Positions 1-12,363 of a stretch of DNA of 64,000 bases are shown here, piece by piece. Each line of letters begins with the position of its first letter. Within the stretch, counting starts at the first letter, position 1. The DNA is taken from assembly GCA_009767595.1 (NCBI GenBank), contig VSDK01015254.1:101100-165099 (forward strand), given 5' to 3'. The DNA comes from Symbiodinium kawagutii (Eukaryota > Sar > Dinophyceae > Suessiales > Symbiodiniaceae). The notes beneath the pieces are model-generated. The model ran no database searches and was not told the DNA's origin. It was given only the letters and a program-made list of their open reading frames with translations. The position numbers were made by a program, and so were the translations under genes.

Positions 1-1664
1 TCTTCTGCAGAACTGCTTGGGCCGCCATCCCTGGCAGTTGCTTTGCTGGGTCGGCTTCGCTTTGGTGATTTTCCGAGGCCACTTGTAGAGGTGCCTTTCC
101 TACACCAAGTTGTTGCTGTTGCAAGTTCCCTAAACATATGAAGGCAATGGGAACACCATTGTTGCAAGTTCTACTTCAGGAGAAGGCAATGGACCACCAC
201 GGGTCAAAGGTGGTGACCATGGACGAACCATTTGGGGGATGAGACCCACCTGAAAATACCCATGAGGAGTACATCGTGGTCATGGCAATGCAAAGCCCTG
301 GGGTACCAACGAAAAAAATCATCAGGATGACAGGCTCCAAAGTCACTTCACACTCTTGTGATGTTTCAAGAAATCTCGACTCATCTGGGCACTGGTAGGT
401 TTTCTCCCCATTTGCAACATCAACCGGCGCCTTTCTTTTCAGTTCTTCGCCTCTGGAATCATCACCAACCATAGTGATTCACGATCAACAATCATTGTCG
501 ATCCCAATAAACACTATGGCTATTGGCTCGTGAATCCTCCATGTAATTACATGCTTCTTGACATGGTGATAGCTACCCTTTATATGGCTACCCTCTGGCA
601 AACCTGGTCCTGTGGAAAATTGCAGCTGTTAATTCAGCTGGCTTCCTCTTTGAAGCCGTGTTGAATTTGCAGGGGATCGTTTCCCAGATACGCAGGCCTA
701 CCCATATTTTGCACCAACCCACATATGGCGATTGGTATGGTGACATTCACATTTTCACAGGCCGTAGTAAGTCATATTCAACCTATAGTCATATGGCTTA
801 AGCATAGTAATCCGTATAAACAATCCCCGAGCTCAACTATAAACCAATCCCCCAACCACTGTCGTCAATGGCAGCCTGCTGGTTGATGCTGGTCCCGGAT
901 GACGCGCTGAGCCAAAGGTCTGTGAAGAAATGACAGGTGCTCTGAATTCATGGCAGAAAAGCAGAGAAACCTTTGAAGAATGATGGTTGAGAGTGATTAA
1001 TTATAGTGAAGATATGTGAAAATGGATGGTTCAGGGCCAGTTGCGGACCAAATGCATGGTTGTTTTGTACTTACTTTCGTTGAACCGGGACAATGATGCA
1101 ATCCAACACAACCACCATCAACCCACAGGAATGGAATTTGGACGGTGGGATGCCAGGCAAAACCAACAGCTGTGGCTGGCTGAAACTACGTCGGTAGAAA
1201 CAGGCCCCCCTCTAGCAACACCCCAAGCTATTGGTTGTGAAAGGCTATTGTGAATCACAAGAAGCAATAAACTGTTGATTAAAATCAATTCACTGTGTAG
1301 ATGAACTGCTTGCTGACAGCACTGCTTACTTGATAAGCATTGTTTGGACAGAGTCTAGGTTCCTTGACCTCTAGTTCACAATTACTAGTGCCAGAAAAAA
1401 ACAAGAGTGTTGGATGATTGCAAGGTGCATATTCCTATCATTTGTTGATAGGCCTCTATAGGTTAATGGATTAGTTGATGGTCCGAGTCGATTGATCAAC
1501 CCATTTTGGTCATCACGGGGTTGATTTGAGCATTTGACCCAGCCATGTTGATTCACATGATTCCCACGAGGAATGATGGGAATGCACACATGCTTTTTGA
1601 TGTTCACACGTCTCGATAATGTACATGAATCAATCAAAGAGAGCACACACATACACATGTGGCT

Positions 1665-1780
1665 GCTTTTCAAACAGGTGTACCCCCAGCCATCGTACCC
1701 CCAGCCATCCTCCTTAATTGACCATTTGTAGGAAATGAACCAACCATTTTTTGGGTTCCCAATGGCTTGAGAAACCCCAC
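1665..1780. repeat. Palindromic about 100-bp element, copy 1
   Basis: Left end CTTTTCAAACAGGTGTACCC and right end GGGTTCCCAATGGCTTGAGA followed by AACCCC are near inverted repeats of each other, with an AT-rich centre. It shares both ends with the other copies in the window, which suggests a non-autonomous DNA element or introner-like element. Confidence 0.6.
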
Positions 1781-2969
1781 ATGTACACATTGGTAATAAC
1801 AAGCACTGCGCCAGATCTGCACTAGCCCCCACTGTTCGAAGCACTGGAGTTGATGCCCCGCTGCACACTTTTGCCGGTCCCCTTTCTGCATCTGCAGCAA
1901 GACTTCTAACAGCGCGCTGCTGTACCTGCACAGAAGCGCTGTCAGCAACACATTGGAATCTGATCACAAAGAAACGTCGCTTTTTCACTTCTGTAATCTC
2001 TTAGAGATCTTTTTTGCGACTCTAAAAATCAGGAAAAACTTGAAAGAAGTCACGACGAAACAAACCGAGACTCCGCGTTGAGCCACCAAGGTTACTCAGA
2101 GAACAACTGACCAACTCAACAACCAACAGATTGAAACAGCTGCCGCCTCTGAGAGGCCAGGCAACAAAGCTCTGGTTGACGGCATCCCAACACCTGGGGG
2201 CTGCGGGGTGCCAGCACTTTTGGGTCAAGGATTCAGATCCTATGACTTGCAAAGGAAGTCCAGGACCTGTCGAGCAACAGGCGCTGGAATCGAGATGATG
2301 AGTTCTACCGGGACTTCGTCTTTGATCTCTGTGGACATCAAAGAACTCAGCGATGTGAGCAAAAACTACAGTGCCTCTCCATGGCACAAACACATACTCA
2401 CATTAAGGACACCATCGCGGATGGAACTCGGTGCTTGGCAGTAGAAGAGCATTAACTAACAAAACCAAAAATGCAACCATGTAGACATGCCAAAAATCAC
2501 AGAATTGCGACAATTCCGCGCCAACACAAACCGCTCTACACGCAAGTCATCACGATGACACGAGAACCAAATAGAGAAATATCACTTGGGTCCCGGAGAA
2601 CGGCCCTTCCTTCATATTTTCACACTGGGCTACGGGCCCTTGGCAGACTTGCTTTTGGTGACTATCTTCTAGGATTTCACAATGTCAACAACTCCCAGGA
2701 TCGAACAAAAATCTGTTGGGTTGGTCAGCCTTCTCGCTACAGCTGTGGTTTTTGGCTTTTCGCTTTGGACGGGCTTTCGGGTGTAGCCAAAAACCCACAT
2801 AAGTAGGCCATGTTCGGGGCTCCGGTAGCTCTGATCACCTGGCCCCCTCTGAACATCTCTGAGCCACGACTTACGACACCCAGCTGGGTCCTGGGTGCCC
2901 TCTGGGCTCTCCGGCAGCCACGGAGCTATTTTCAAGGCGCAGAATCTGGGGCGCAAGGTGACTGTGTAG

Positions 2970-3017
2970 CTGATGATGATGATGATGATGATGATGATGG
3001 TGATGATGGTGATGAGA
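2970..3017. repeat. GAT microsatellite
   Basis: A run of GAT triplets continuing into degenerate GATGGT words to about 3105. It produces meaningless poly-His, poly-Asp and poly-Met reading frames. Confidence 0.9.
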
Positions 3018-3780
3018 CAACTGTTTGTGGTTGATGATGATAGTCATGGTGATGGTGACGGTCATGGTGATGACGATGCTGGTCGCGGTGGTGATGATGG
3101 CAAAAGTGACGATGTTCATTCACGGGTTTACCAAAGCCATGGACCGAGGATGGGCTAGGAACATCTGCGTGACAAACGTGGGGAAAAGAACATCGATGTA
3201 CACCGCCTGGGCAAGGATAGGCATCACCACTTGATCTCCTCACTGAAGGAGGCAACTGCAATCCACTGGATATAGTGACTGGCTGATGGTGCTGTAAAGA
3301 TATGCTAGTTAAGTAGGCTGCTTTTGTCCCTGGTAGGGCGGAACAACATGGTTCACACCCATCAGCAAGCTCATGACGCCTAATGCCCGATACTGATCAT
3401 TTGATACTACTGGATAATGATGGTTGACCATTGTCAGCCATCAGTACCATTGACATAGCAATGATCGTGGTCATGAACTGCAGGTATCAATATGTATGTA
3501 CATATACTCCGGTAAACCAACCTGGAAATGGAAAAACCCACCATTTCTACTTGTTTGAGTATTAAACAAATACAGATTATTGGCTTCTAAGTTGGTTAAC
3601 CAAAATCTATAGGTCTGAATCTCTGCACTTCCCGTGGCGGCCTCCAAGTACTCGTCGGTCGATTCTTCGGCTTCGGGCTGAACCAACGCAGCAGGGGTGG
3701 GTTCCCGCCATTCGCATGACAAGCACTTCGCATCTGTGTCCATCCATGGGAAATGTACACAATATCCTTACATAAATCTC

Positions 3781-4320
3781 TAAAAATAAATAAATAAATA
3801 TATAAACCTAAATATATATATATATATATTTCTATATATATATATACAAATATATAGATAAATAAATATATAAATAAATAAATAAATATATATACACACA
3901 AACTTTCTTCTATATGTAAAAATAAATATACTTAATTTCAGATATTCAAACAAAAAAATCTACATACCCAAATATTAATACTTGTCTACGCAGAAATATA
4001 TGTCAATATACTTGTAGGTACAAAAAATGTGTATATATATATATATGTATTCATGGATACTTATATATATATACATATAAATATGTAAATATAAATATAA
4101 ATATATATATATATATTTGTATTCATATTTGTTTTCATATAGTGAAATATTCTGACAAAATGTGAATATATATATATATACATACCTGTTTGTAAAAATA
4201 CACAATTAAATACCTATGTATTTTTGAAATATAAATATATATATATATCTATTTATGCAGAAAAAATCCGAATATATATATATATATATAGAAACGCACA
4301 TTGAAAAAAACATATATCTA
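3781..4320. repeat. AT-rich low-complexity tract
   Basis: About 540 bp of AAATA and TA repeats with several pure TA runs (for example 3815-3846, 4031-4046, 4270-4291). No gene is visible. Confidence 0.9.
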
Positions 4321-5514
4321 GGTAAATGAATCAAACAAACATATGTCAGACTGTCAGTTTTTTTTTGAAAACCGCTCATGTCCTGATCTTTGTATGTAAT
4401 TTCACTTCAACATTTGATTGTAGATGTTTTTTCAAAATACATGTATACGTATACAATGTATGTGTATAGGCCCCTGGATGCAATCTCACTGTCATACATT
4501 GGTCATATCCCAATGCCTGACATCACAATAGGTAATGCATTTCTGAAGGCATGGCAGCCTAAATTGACTCCTCCAATCATTCTAGGAGCTTTGGTGGCAC
4601 CTATGGACCTTGATGGACCTTGATGGATGAACAGCCGTTGAATAACCTCTACAAACGCTGCTGTTCAAGAACCTCTCTCAATCATTTTCTTGCTTCTTGC
4701 TCATTGACCGCTGGAAACTTCAAAAAAAAACCCTGTCGTCGTGGCTCAGCAACAGTCAGTTAGGGTGACCCAGGCTAGCACTCACAGAGGCTCAACCGCT
4801 CTCTGGACCACTGGATTACTACAACTCGATACTGGAATCCACTGGTTGGCAATCACTATATTGCATTTCAGAATTTTTATTATCTACTCACATAGCACGG
4901 GCTACATGTGGTTAGGTTGTTGTAATAGCTATCGCTGTTGTTTGATTGTATTTTGATATCCTCATTCTGGTCATTTTCTCATTGTGACGATAAAAATCAT
5001 TCAAATACAACTACAACCCCCCAAAGCCAAAATATAGGTTCACACCCTCACAAACCAATCAACCCAACTAAGATACCCCACTTGGGAATGGTCCCCATGC
5101 TGTTGCTGATGAGTCTTCATTCACAACCACTGAAGATTACAGTCAACAGCCAATAATTTCATAAGTGTCAAAATGCTTACAAATACTGTTGAACCAATGA
5201 ACCTTTCTTGACCGACCACATGTACTAACCGTTCGCAAGCACCCAGGATGCATCACAAACCACTAGCCATTATCTTAAGATCGCAACCGAACACTATCAA
5301 CCACCCATGGTTTTACGATTCTTACATCAGCCACACTCTAAATATGAATGGCTAAGAGCAAGCATCGCTCATTATCAACCACAAACATGACTAATTAAGT
5401 GATAAGCCAGTATCCATTCAACATCAGCTTGCTGATCATTCATTACAAAATACTTCCACCATTCCCAACCATTCCCAACCATTACCCCATCATACGCGCC
5501 AGTGGCCCTTACAC

Positions 5515-5650
5515 CAGCAGTCCCTGTTGCGTGAGTCGACTCTTCGCCTGGGTCAGCATCTCCACAAACTGCTGCATGGGCAGCGTCGTGGTGCGCCCGG
5601 AGTAGCGCGCCAAGAAGGGCACCTTGGGGCGCGACCAACGTCCGCAACAG
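5515..5650 (-). CDS. Exon, unknown product
   Basis: Begins after GGCGCAG and encodes RWSRPKVPFLARYSGRTTTL then PMQQFVEMLTQAKSRLTQQG. It ends at CTGCTG|GTGTAAG, a good GT donor. The 136-nt block is GC-rich against AT-rich flanks. A second frame starting at an ATG is also open but less protein-like. It may belong to a gene downstream of the 8.6 kb terminal exon on the same strand. Confidence 0.55.
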
Positions 5651-5811
5651 CTGCGCCATGGGAGATTTTGCAAAGGAAGATCCTCAACCGAGAGAATTTT
5701 AAAGGGGCTCATAATGGTTGACGAAGGATATTGACCAACAAATCTATGGTTAAACTATGAATTGCAATGTGAAAAAGGACCCCGCCTTGAGGGTGGCCGG
5801 CGTTTTTTCGC

Positions 5812-6111
5812 TTGCTCAGTGTGATCTCAGCGCTTGTAAGCGTGCACTTGGTGAATGCTACGCCCAAGAACACGGGCCGAAAGAAACTGCTGGGCAAACC
5901 GAAGCTGCCAGCTTCCGACATACAAAAGCATCTGCGGATATATTTTTCTACGCTTCAAGGCATTCAATTGTGGAGGGATCCAAATTTGCAGAAATTTCCA
6001 TCTGGAAAACAGAGAGCGAGCGCACAAGCACGGCCACACTCCGCCAAGGACCGGGCCATTGCACTGAAGCGAGCGCGGGCGCGCCGACAACGCCCGCGCA
6101 GTTCTTCGTAG
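5812..6111 (+). CDS. Possible plus-strand exon, basic protein
   Basis: An open frame from an ATG encodes TPKNTGRKKLLGKPKLPASD, IQKHLRIYFSTLQGIQLW and an arginine-rich end before a stop at 6109. Lysine and arginine content is high. The opposite strand and the other plus frame are also open across this GC-rich block, so strand is uncertain. No family was recognised. Confidence 0.3.
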   Translation: MLSVISALVSVHLVNATPKNTGRKKLLGKPKLPASDIQKHLRIYFSTLQGIQLWRDPNLQKFPSGKQRASAQARPHSAKDRAIALKRARARRQRPRSSS

Positions 6112-6880
6112 CTCTCTTTCGTGAAGCCAAAGGCAGCGTCCTCTCCATAGCCGCGTGCGGGACTGCACCGGGCTCCGGAGGACACGTGGCGTCACGTGGC
6201 GCTGGTTCTAATGACCCATACGACGACGAAGGAGACACCTCTGCAACAGACTGGCCCAGAAGACAGCACGACAACACAATCGCAGAGCCGGCCAAAGGTC
6301 CTTTTGACCGATTCACACGCAACCGCCGTAGCCATCAAAATCACAAATGTAGGCAAGCAAGAAACTAGTTCTAACCAAAAAGATGTTTCTGAACGCGACC
6401 GCAGCGTGACTTGAATCAACTAACGTTCTTCTACATTCGCAACAGGCCAGTGACAAAAAACAGGAGCCAGGCTGAGACAAAGCAAAATCACAAGACACGA
6501 AGCAACAGAGACGGGAAGGGGGGACATCCTGGAGCCAAAGTCGTCATGGCGACAACACATGCTAACCACGGAGGCTGATCACACATGCCAGCGAAAAGCA
6601 TCTGTCGCACGGGAGATTCTAGAACCACTGTCTGCTGCCATGCCGCTAGTTGTCAAAATGCGTGGTGGTGATACATTCAATAGTCTGGTGTCATTCCCAA
6701 ATGCTAAGAGAAACCATATGGTTAAACTCACAATCAACGCATCAACGCTGATCAAACGATGCCAGTAGACCCCGCCGGGAGAACAGATCAACAAATAAAA
6801 TGCAGAAACATCACCAATGCAAAAACTGAAGACAATACGCGCCGCCCTCAGGGCGTCGACTCCGTAAACACTACAATATG

Positions 6881-6988
6881 GCGGTTTCTCAAGTCAAAGG
6901 GGACCAAAAAAATAGCTGGTTGAATGAGTGCTGTAAATGGTTACTATAAGGATGATCTGCTGGTACTCTTATGACTTGAGAAACACCA
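6881..6988. repeat. Palindromic about 100-bp element, copy 2
   Basis: Ends GCGGTTTCTCAAGTCAAAGG and CTTATGACTTGAGAAACACC form terminal inverted repeats. The internal sequence is diverged from the better-preserved copies. Confidence 0.65.
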
Positions 6989-7792
6989 AAATGTTGAAAA
7001 ACAACATCTGTTCGATTCGATTTCTCTGACTTGATGGTTTCGAGGGTAACAAGCAACCGGCATCAAGCAATTCAGCAACCGTCAAGCAACCGCCACGATG
7101 CACCACAAGTGTAGTTATCTTTAGGGAAGCAACATTCATTCGGGGGTGCCGTTTGACCACGGGCGACCGACCGCAGCTGGAAAAACGAGGATTCACCCTC
7201 AACGATCCCCTCAACCCTCAGCAGCCTGCGGTTCACTTCCAACCCGCTGATGAATAGAATTGATCAGTGGCTGTTGAGGCTCATCAACAGCTCATGGGGA
7301 TGGCTGATGATCATTACACATGGCGTGGAAAATGGTGGTTGTAAAATGCATCCTGCCAATGAAAAGGATGGCTGTTGGCACTACCCAATGCCGGAACAGA
7401 ACCATAGTCCACAGTTTTTATTCAATCACTAACCATTGTTGATGGCCACCGTAGGCTGATCAATCATGATGAAACGACCAAACATCAAACTGGACTCGTG
7501 AGATTGATCGCAACCTTTGTGGATATCCACAATATCCATGATTGACATTGCTGATTAACAATTTTTCTACATGTCACACTTATGTTGGATCACCATTGAA
7601 TGACCCTATTCAAGGATAATAGATATTGGTTGGTCCTGGCTTTGGAGAATAACTCCATTGTTCCTTCACTTTCGCTGGCAAGTTTATGACTCGTTGGCGG
7701 CAGAACTGCTCAACTCAAGAATCCGAGCTCATCAACCAGCCAACTAGATAGCCATCATTAACCATGGTTTTCCACACCATTGTTGGTTGGTA

Positions 7793-7985
7793 TCCATTAT
7801 CTGGTTGGTGGTTTCAGCCCCTATGGAAAACACTAGTCAACAAATGAATTGCTAATAATTACTAGGGAAAACAAAAAATGCCAATCAAACCACCAACCAA
7901 TTGTTGTTTAACCATCATTAGTTGGTTACTATCCCCTATTAGTAAGCATTATTAATGGTTTATTGACCAGCTTCTCCCCTATGAT
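7793..7985. repeat. Dispersed repeat family 2, copy at 7.8 kb
   Basis: Contains in order GGTTGGTGGTTTCAGCCCCT, CTAGTCAACAAATG, AATAATTACTAGGGAAAA, CAATCAAACCACCAACCA and a block ending GGTTACTATCCCCTATTAG. It is nearly collinear with 28495-28690 and 31820-32035. Confidence 0.75.
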
Positions 7986-8248
7986 TGCTGGTTAATATGG
8001 ACCCACCACCGCTAGCGTCAAGCCCGTCGCGTCGCATCGAAATCGACGATCGAGGCACAGCTTCATCGAAGGGTCTCAGGCCAGCACCAAAGAGCGCCAG
8101 ACCAGCTTCGATGATGGGAAAGTCCACCTAACCGATCCACGGTGCGGATCAGGACTGAGTCGTAGAACTGAGTTGTAGACAACAGAACTGGTGAAGTATA
8201 GGGACTTTAACCCATCATCAGAATAAAACAAAAAGGTGGTACAACAGC

Positions 8249-8250
8249 AT

Positions 8251-8301
<51 letters not shown>

Positions 8302-8302
8302 C
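8249..8302. repeat. ATG microsatellite
   Basis: About 17 perfect ATG triplets. No coding context is evident. Confidence 0.9.
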
Positions 8303-8574
8303 TTTTTTGTCTACTGTCTGGATTCGTCTCCGTTGGAACAACATTTAAAAAAGGTCGGGGGACCCACAGTTTTTTCTACGCCTTTAACTTGCAAATGTGC
8401 ATCGCCATAGCGGCGTGCAATCTTTCCTCTACGCTTTCAGAACAAACCTCCGAACCTTAACGTTTTCCTGAGCCTGCATTTCAAGGGGAGCACAAAGCTT
8501 TTGAACAACTCAGCATTTCATGCAATTCATATCAGTCACACACGCACATCTCTTCTGTAACATCTGTTCACTGC

Positions 8575-8779
8575 TCAAAGCTTCGCCTTTTCAAAGTTCG
8601 GATCATCATTGATGAACCAATAAAGCACACAGACCAACCATAAGATCAACCATAAGATCCATGACTTCCACGATGAACTGCTGGACTCTGTAGGTTGCTC
8701 CAGTGATTCACCCGCTAGGATCGCTTTCGGATGTTGGCCACGCAGCACCGCGGACGCGGCCTTCTTCGCAACCAGGCAA
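8575..8779 (-). CDS. Terminal exon with C-terminal transmembrane anchor
   Basis: Encodes CLVAKKAASAVLRGQHPKAI, a serine-rich linker, then the hydrophobic segment WILWLILWLVCVLYWFI and a short charged tail NDDPNFEKAKL before TGA at 8575. One membrane helix close to the C terminus with a short luminal or cytosolic tail is the layout of a tail-anchored protein. The acceptor is TTGACCAG|T. It is probably the last exon of the gene with exons at 9.2-9.6 and 10.8 kb, although phases were not all confirmed. Confidence 0.65.
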
Positions 8780-8974
8780 CTGGTCAAAGGCCTGTGGCTG
8801 CCGGCTGAAGCCGGCTTTCAGCAGTTCGGTGGGCTACTAACGAGTCATGCTGGTTATATCCTGGTTAATGGGATACTCGTTGATCTATAACCTGGTTATA
8901 TATCTCTACTTGTATCCAGTTTATCTAATTATATTCTGGTTGAGACTGGTTGATATGGTCATGGGTCAAGCAGT

Positions 8975-9080
8975 TCACCAACCAACTAATGGGGTTAATG
9001 CCCAACAATATAGGGAAAACGCTGGTTAATGATGGGAACCAGGGGTACAGGGTTTTGACCCATAGCCATATTAGTGTTGA
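8975..9080. repeat. Dispersed repeat family 3, copy 1
   Basis: The block TATAGGGAAAACGCTGGTTA, TGATGGGAACCAGGGGTAC, GACCCATAGCCA also occurs at 52420-52500. An inverted, shorter version lies at 53640-53710 (CCCCTGGTTCCCCATCATTA then CCCTATAG). Confidence 0.65.
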
Positions 9081-9230
9081 CCATTGAACAGTTCATCTTG
9101 AAAAGGGTCAAATGCTTATCAGCCAGTTCCATTAACTAGTATCAGCCGTTGTTACTAGCTGAATGCTGGTCGATTTTGTATTGATGATGGTTTAGAAGCA
9201 GGTTGATGATGGTTGTCATGCTGGACGCAC

Positions 9231-9569
9231 ATCTCTGGGCCAGCATGTCGACTTTAGCAAGTGGCACATGAGGAGATTGAGGCTCCCGAAGATCCTGAAG
9301 CGATAGATATGCAGCGAAGTGCTTGCTTCGGATCAGCTGCACAGCAGCTTCGTCCAAAACCTCCAGTTGACCCGCCCATGTCCCCGAGCTATGCAGGGAC
9401 TCCGAGATGGCCAGGATGACCAAAGAGTTCACCGCAGCGATCCGAGTCGCCAAATGCCTCGCCTGGCTGTCTCGCATGGCATCAAAACCATGGCGATTCT
9501 TCATCGACGCCAAGAAGCCGTGTATATCGGCGATGTCTGCCTTTAGCCTCCTTGGCAGGAATGATGGAT
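9231..9569 (-). CDS. Large exon, unknown helical protein
   Basis: At about 339 nt this is the longest convincing exon in the window. It encodes DPSFLPRRLKADIADIHGFL followed by helical sequence including QARHLATRIAAVNSLVILAI and LEVLDEAAVQLIRSKHFAAY. Heptad-like hydrophobic spacing suggests helical bundles. It begins after CAACAAAG and ends at CAGAGAT|GTGCGT (or at a GA donor three bases earlier). No family was recognised. Confidence 0.7.
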
Positions 9570-10434
9570 CTTTGTTGATATTGCTGATACTGCTTGGTAT
9601 GGTGTTATGATGATAACAGCTATAACTGGTGATAATGGCCTTGAAAACGACTTATATGAGAAAATCAAAATCGGTAGTGCTTGAGAAGCTGCTTCATGAG
9701 GATCAACAAACAACAACCGCTGCCTGCCACCAGCAAATACCAGGACATGTAGCTTGACCGGATTGCCAAGCCAGAGAAGCGATCATCGCGGACACTCTCC
9801 TCTGTTCAAAATGGCCATGTTAGATGAAAAAGTGGATCATGAAAAAACTCACCGGCACGATATCAACAGTACCAAGCATAAATGTTCATAATGATATCAG
9901 CATATCTCGTTGCATCAAATTACCCCTTAGAATTTGATGGTTCACAGAATTCCCAGATTAGACCCGCAGGATTTCCCAGTCACTAGGTGAATCACCATGG
10001 TTTATGGGGTCTTGCAGTTGATGCGCAGCTCAATCTCTGCATTCCCCCGGCTGGTTTGCAGCTTGAGTCCTATAACAAGAATTATAATGACGCGACTATC
10101 TTCTAGCTGACCAAAATGTCGCTGAGTTCCACTTCAGCGTCAAAGTGACGTGAAATAACAACATCAAAACGCTGAGGTAGCCACAGCTCAGCCAGGCGGT
10201 ACTCCGAAAAGAACAATGCTGAACCCAGGTTTGGGGGTGGAATCTCGGTAGAAACTACCTCCTTGCCACCGTGAAATTATCTACTTTCACCAATATGTAG
10301 GATAGGAACTGATGTTAGCTGTAATCCTCTATTTAGTTCCGAATGCATCAAATCAATTATCACACTTGAATTGATGGTTAGCGACGGGCTATGTTTCTTC
10401 ATCATACTTCAACGAATCATCACAGATACATGTT

Positions 10435-10498
10435 AGGTGGAGGGGATTGGGGTTCAACCCCCAATGCAGGAATCACGGCGCGAACTCCGTGTCCACCT
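10435..10498. repeat. Three-stem fold-back sequence
   Basis: The outer arms AGGTGGA and TCCACCT pair perfectly. Inside are two hairpins, ATTGGGG/CCCCAAT and CACGG/CCGTG. The layout resembles a three-way junction RNA. It overlaps a possible exon. Confidence 0.5.
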
Positions 10499-10520
10499 AC
10501 CAGCAATTCCTGAAGACACA
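10445..10520 (-). CDS. Possible exon overlapping a structured palindrome
   Basis: After GTCTTCAG an open minus-strand stretch reads ELLVGGHGVRAVIPALGV, and an alternative phase reads IAGRWTRSSRRDSCIG. The second phase fits an alternative end of the preceding exon. The same DNA can fold into a three-stem structure, so it may not be coding. Frame and function are undecided. Confidence 0.25.
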
Positions 10521-10759
10521 ACCTAGAAAGACTGTCAACAAGAAGTTTTTCCATAGTTCATGGTCTTTTTATAAATTTCTTTGTCATTTTTTTTCGACAA
10601 AGCATGACCAACAATAACAAGGAAATAACAACTCCTGGTTGCAGCTCTTGAACGTGACTTCCAAACACAAAAATCAACCAACAACACTCTTCTGAAGCAT
10701 CATGCCCAGCACATGCCACTGTCATCGCGTACCCAACAGCTCGACCCAGCGATGCGTAC

Positions 10760-10839
10760 CTGCTGCCCAAGATGATCTGTGACAGGCGGTTGAGCCGCAG
10801 CTGTTGAAGTGGAAAGTCGCTGGTGAAGTTCCAGTAGGC
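10760..10839 (-). CDS. Exon of a possible membrane-protein gene, unknown product
   Basis: After GTGGCGGAG the minus strand encodes AYWNFTSDFPLQQLRLNRLS then QIILGS. The 80-nt exon ends at GGCAGCAG|GTACGC, a GT donor, although the frame stays open a further 20 codons. Protein-like composition and clean AG|G make it convincing. It may belong to the same gene as the exons at 9.2-9.6 and 8.6-8.8 kb, which lie downstream on the same strand. Confidence 0.55.
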
Positions 10840-11910
10840 CTCCGCCACGAACAGCAGTGGGTATTGCGTTGCTGGTTAATGATGGTTGAAATGTCCAGTG
10901 AGAATGGTTGGTAAATATTGTAAGAATGGTTGGTAGCTCTTCATCATGGATTGTCCCGGTTTGTAGCCGTTGTAAATGGCTGGTGAAGACTTGATGCTTA
11001 ACATTGATGGTCAATGGCTGGTTCATGCTGGGAACCTGATGGTTCATAGTAGACATCGCTAATAAGACATGGGTACTGGTTGATTGAGATTGGCTACCCT
11101 TTGCTCAAAGTTGATGGTTGATGGCTGATTAATGCTAGGCTAATTGCAATGAGCTGCTGACTGGTTGGTAAATGCTGAATGCTTGACTGTTGATGCTGAA
11201 ATGCTTGATCAAGTTTTGCTTGATGATGCTTTGGTAGTGGTTACTCAATGATGGCTTGATCGATCAATGCAATGCTAAACTGCTGAATAACGTCAGGTGA
11301 TCACATTTGATGGCGGCTGGTGGTGCTTGATAGTGGATCATAAACAAAAATGAGGGATGGAGCTACTGATAACCAAAACTTTATTCGTGTGGCCATGGTC
11401 GAGCAGCTCAGGTTTACTACCATCTATGGATACACAGATACACACATATACTTGTGGCGTCGATGTGCACTCATACACACAATCACACGCACACAACACA
11501 CCTGGGTATATGCACATTTTACATGAGTACATGTGCAAGTAAAGCTTTGTATCTACCCAAGCATACTCTGAACATAGTCCACCTTGCAAATCTACACGTT
11601 TGCAGGATGCCGTCCAGGGGAACCAATTTTGCCAAGCCGATTTTGAGAGCTAGCTACCCCACTCACCAGTTCCGTTTGACCGCAACGTTCCCAAAGTTCT
11701 TGGATTCACAAAACTAACATTTTGGATAAGAGTATCCACATGTATTCACGATCTTTTGGAACCCACATCTTTCGGTGAGCTCAGCGCTCTACAGCCGAAA
11801 AAAACTGCAGTGTGGGTCTGTGACACAGCTAGCCGAGTGTCAACAAGCTGCGAGAGTCAGTTTTCTCGTCATTTCTTGGCTCAGAAGAATCACGATACAT
11901 CAGAATACTG

Positions 11911-12363
11911 ATGTCCCCGCACCCGATTTCGAGGAAAGGACAAGCGAACAGAGTGGAGCAATGCCAAAAACTTCGCGTTGTGAAGTGGTTTGCGATGCGG
12001 TTTGCGAAGCAAGGCTTCTTCAAGGTGAAGCAGTTTACAACTCGATCTTCATCCCATTTTGGCATTGCACGGCTCAGCCGCTTTGGGGTTGATGCCGTGT
12101 CGGTACGAGTCTCCCAATATAGTATGGTGCAGTTGATCCAAAACAGCTACTTCTCCATGGTGACGCTTGCGCGACCCGCGAAATGCAAGGGACTTCCTTC
12201 GAAGCTGGGAGGCAACCGGCTGCTGTTGGGAGCACCTACGGTGTGCCATGGATACAACAGCTCTACTAATAAGCGGTCAGCCGGCAAGCTTGGTGCGGGC
12301 ACGCTTGAATACTTCTCTGAAGAAACTCATGGTTCATTCTTCTTCAATCTCAATCACTACTAA
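11911..12363 (+). CDS. Possible plus-strand exon, unknown product
   Basis: A 150-codon open stretch includes KGQANRVEQCQKLRVVKWFA and MRFAKQGFFKVKQF. The composition is plausible for protein, but no splice sites or homology support it and the minus strand is open over part of it. It lies between copy A of the duplicated gene and the 10.8 kb exon, both on the opposite strand. Confidence 0.25.
   Translation: MSPHPISRKGQANRVEQCQKLRVVKWFAMRFAKQGFFKVKQFTTRSSSHFGIARLSRFGVDAVSVRVSQYSMVQLIQNSYFSMVTLARPAKCKGLPSKLGGNRLLLGAPTVCHGYNSSTNKRSAGKLGAGTLEYFSEETHGSFFFNLNHY

Larger units (their letters stand above)
1..5514. other. Region without a supported gene
   Basis: Mostly AT-richer filler DNA. GC-richer patches at 1790-1985 and 2130-2300 have open frames on both strands (for example SVQVQQRAVRSLAADAERGP on minus) but no splice or homology support. 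Also holds palindromic copy 1, a GAT run and the AT tract. Confidence 0.5.
6420..8574. other. Region without a supported gene
   Basis: Holds palindromic copy 2, repeat family 2 and an ATG microsatellite. A small GC-richer patch at 8010-8140 was seen, with no convincing frame. Confidence 0.5.

Noticed and set aside
1371-1988. 205-codon minus-strand frame
   Set aside because: Only the GC-rich first third looks protein-like. The rest runs through a palindromic repeat and AT-rich filler.
6326-6346. CCGTAGCCAT resembling the start of the dinoflagellate spliced leader
   Set aside because: Only 10 bases match. The following bases diverge completely from the spliced leader, so a relic or SL gene is not supported.
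5757-6368. 203-codon plus-strand frame
   Set aside because: Overlaps another plus frame with better composition and open minus frames. GC-rich DNA here leaves most frames open by chance.
10435-10498. tRNA gene
   Set aside because: GGGGTTCAACCCC looks like a T arm, but no anticodon arm or D arm can be placed at tRNA spacing on either strand.
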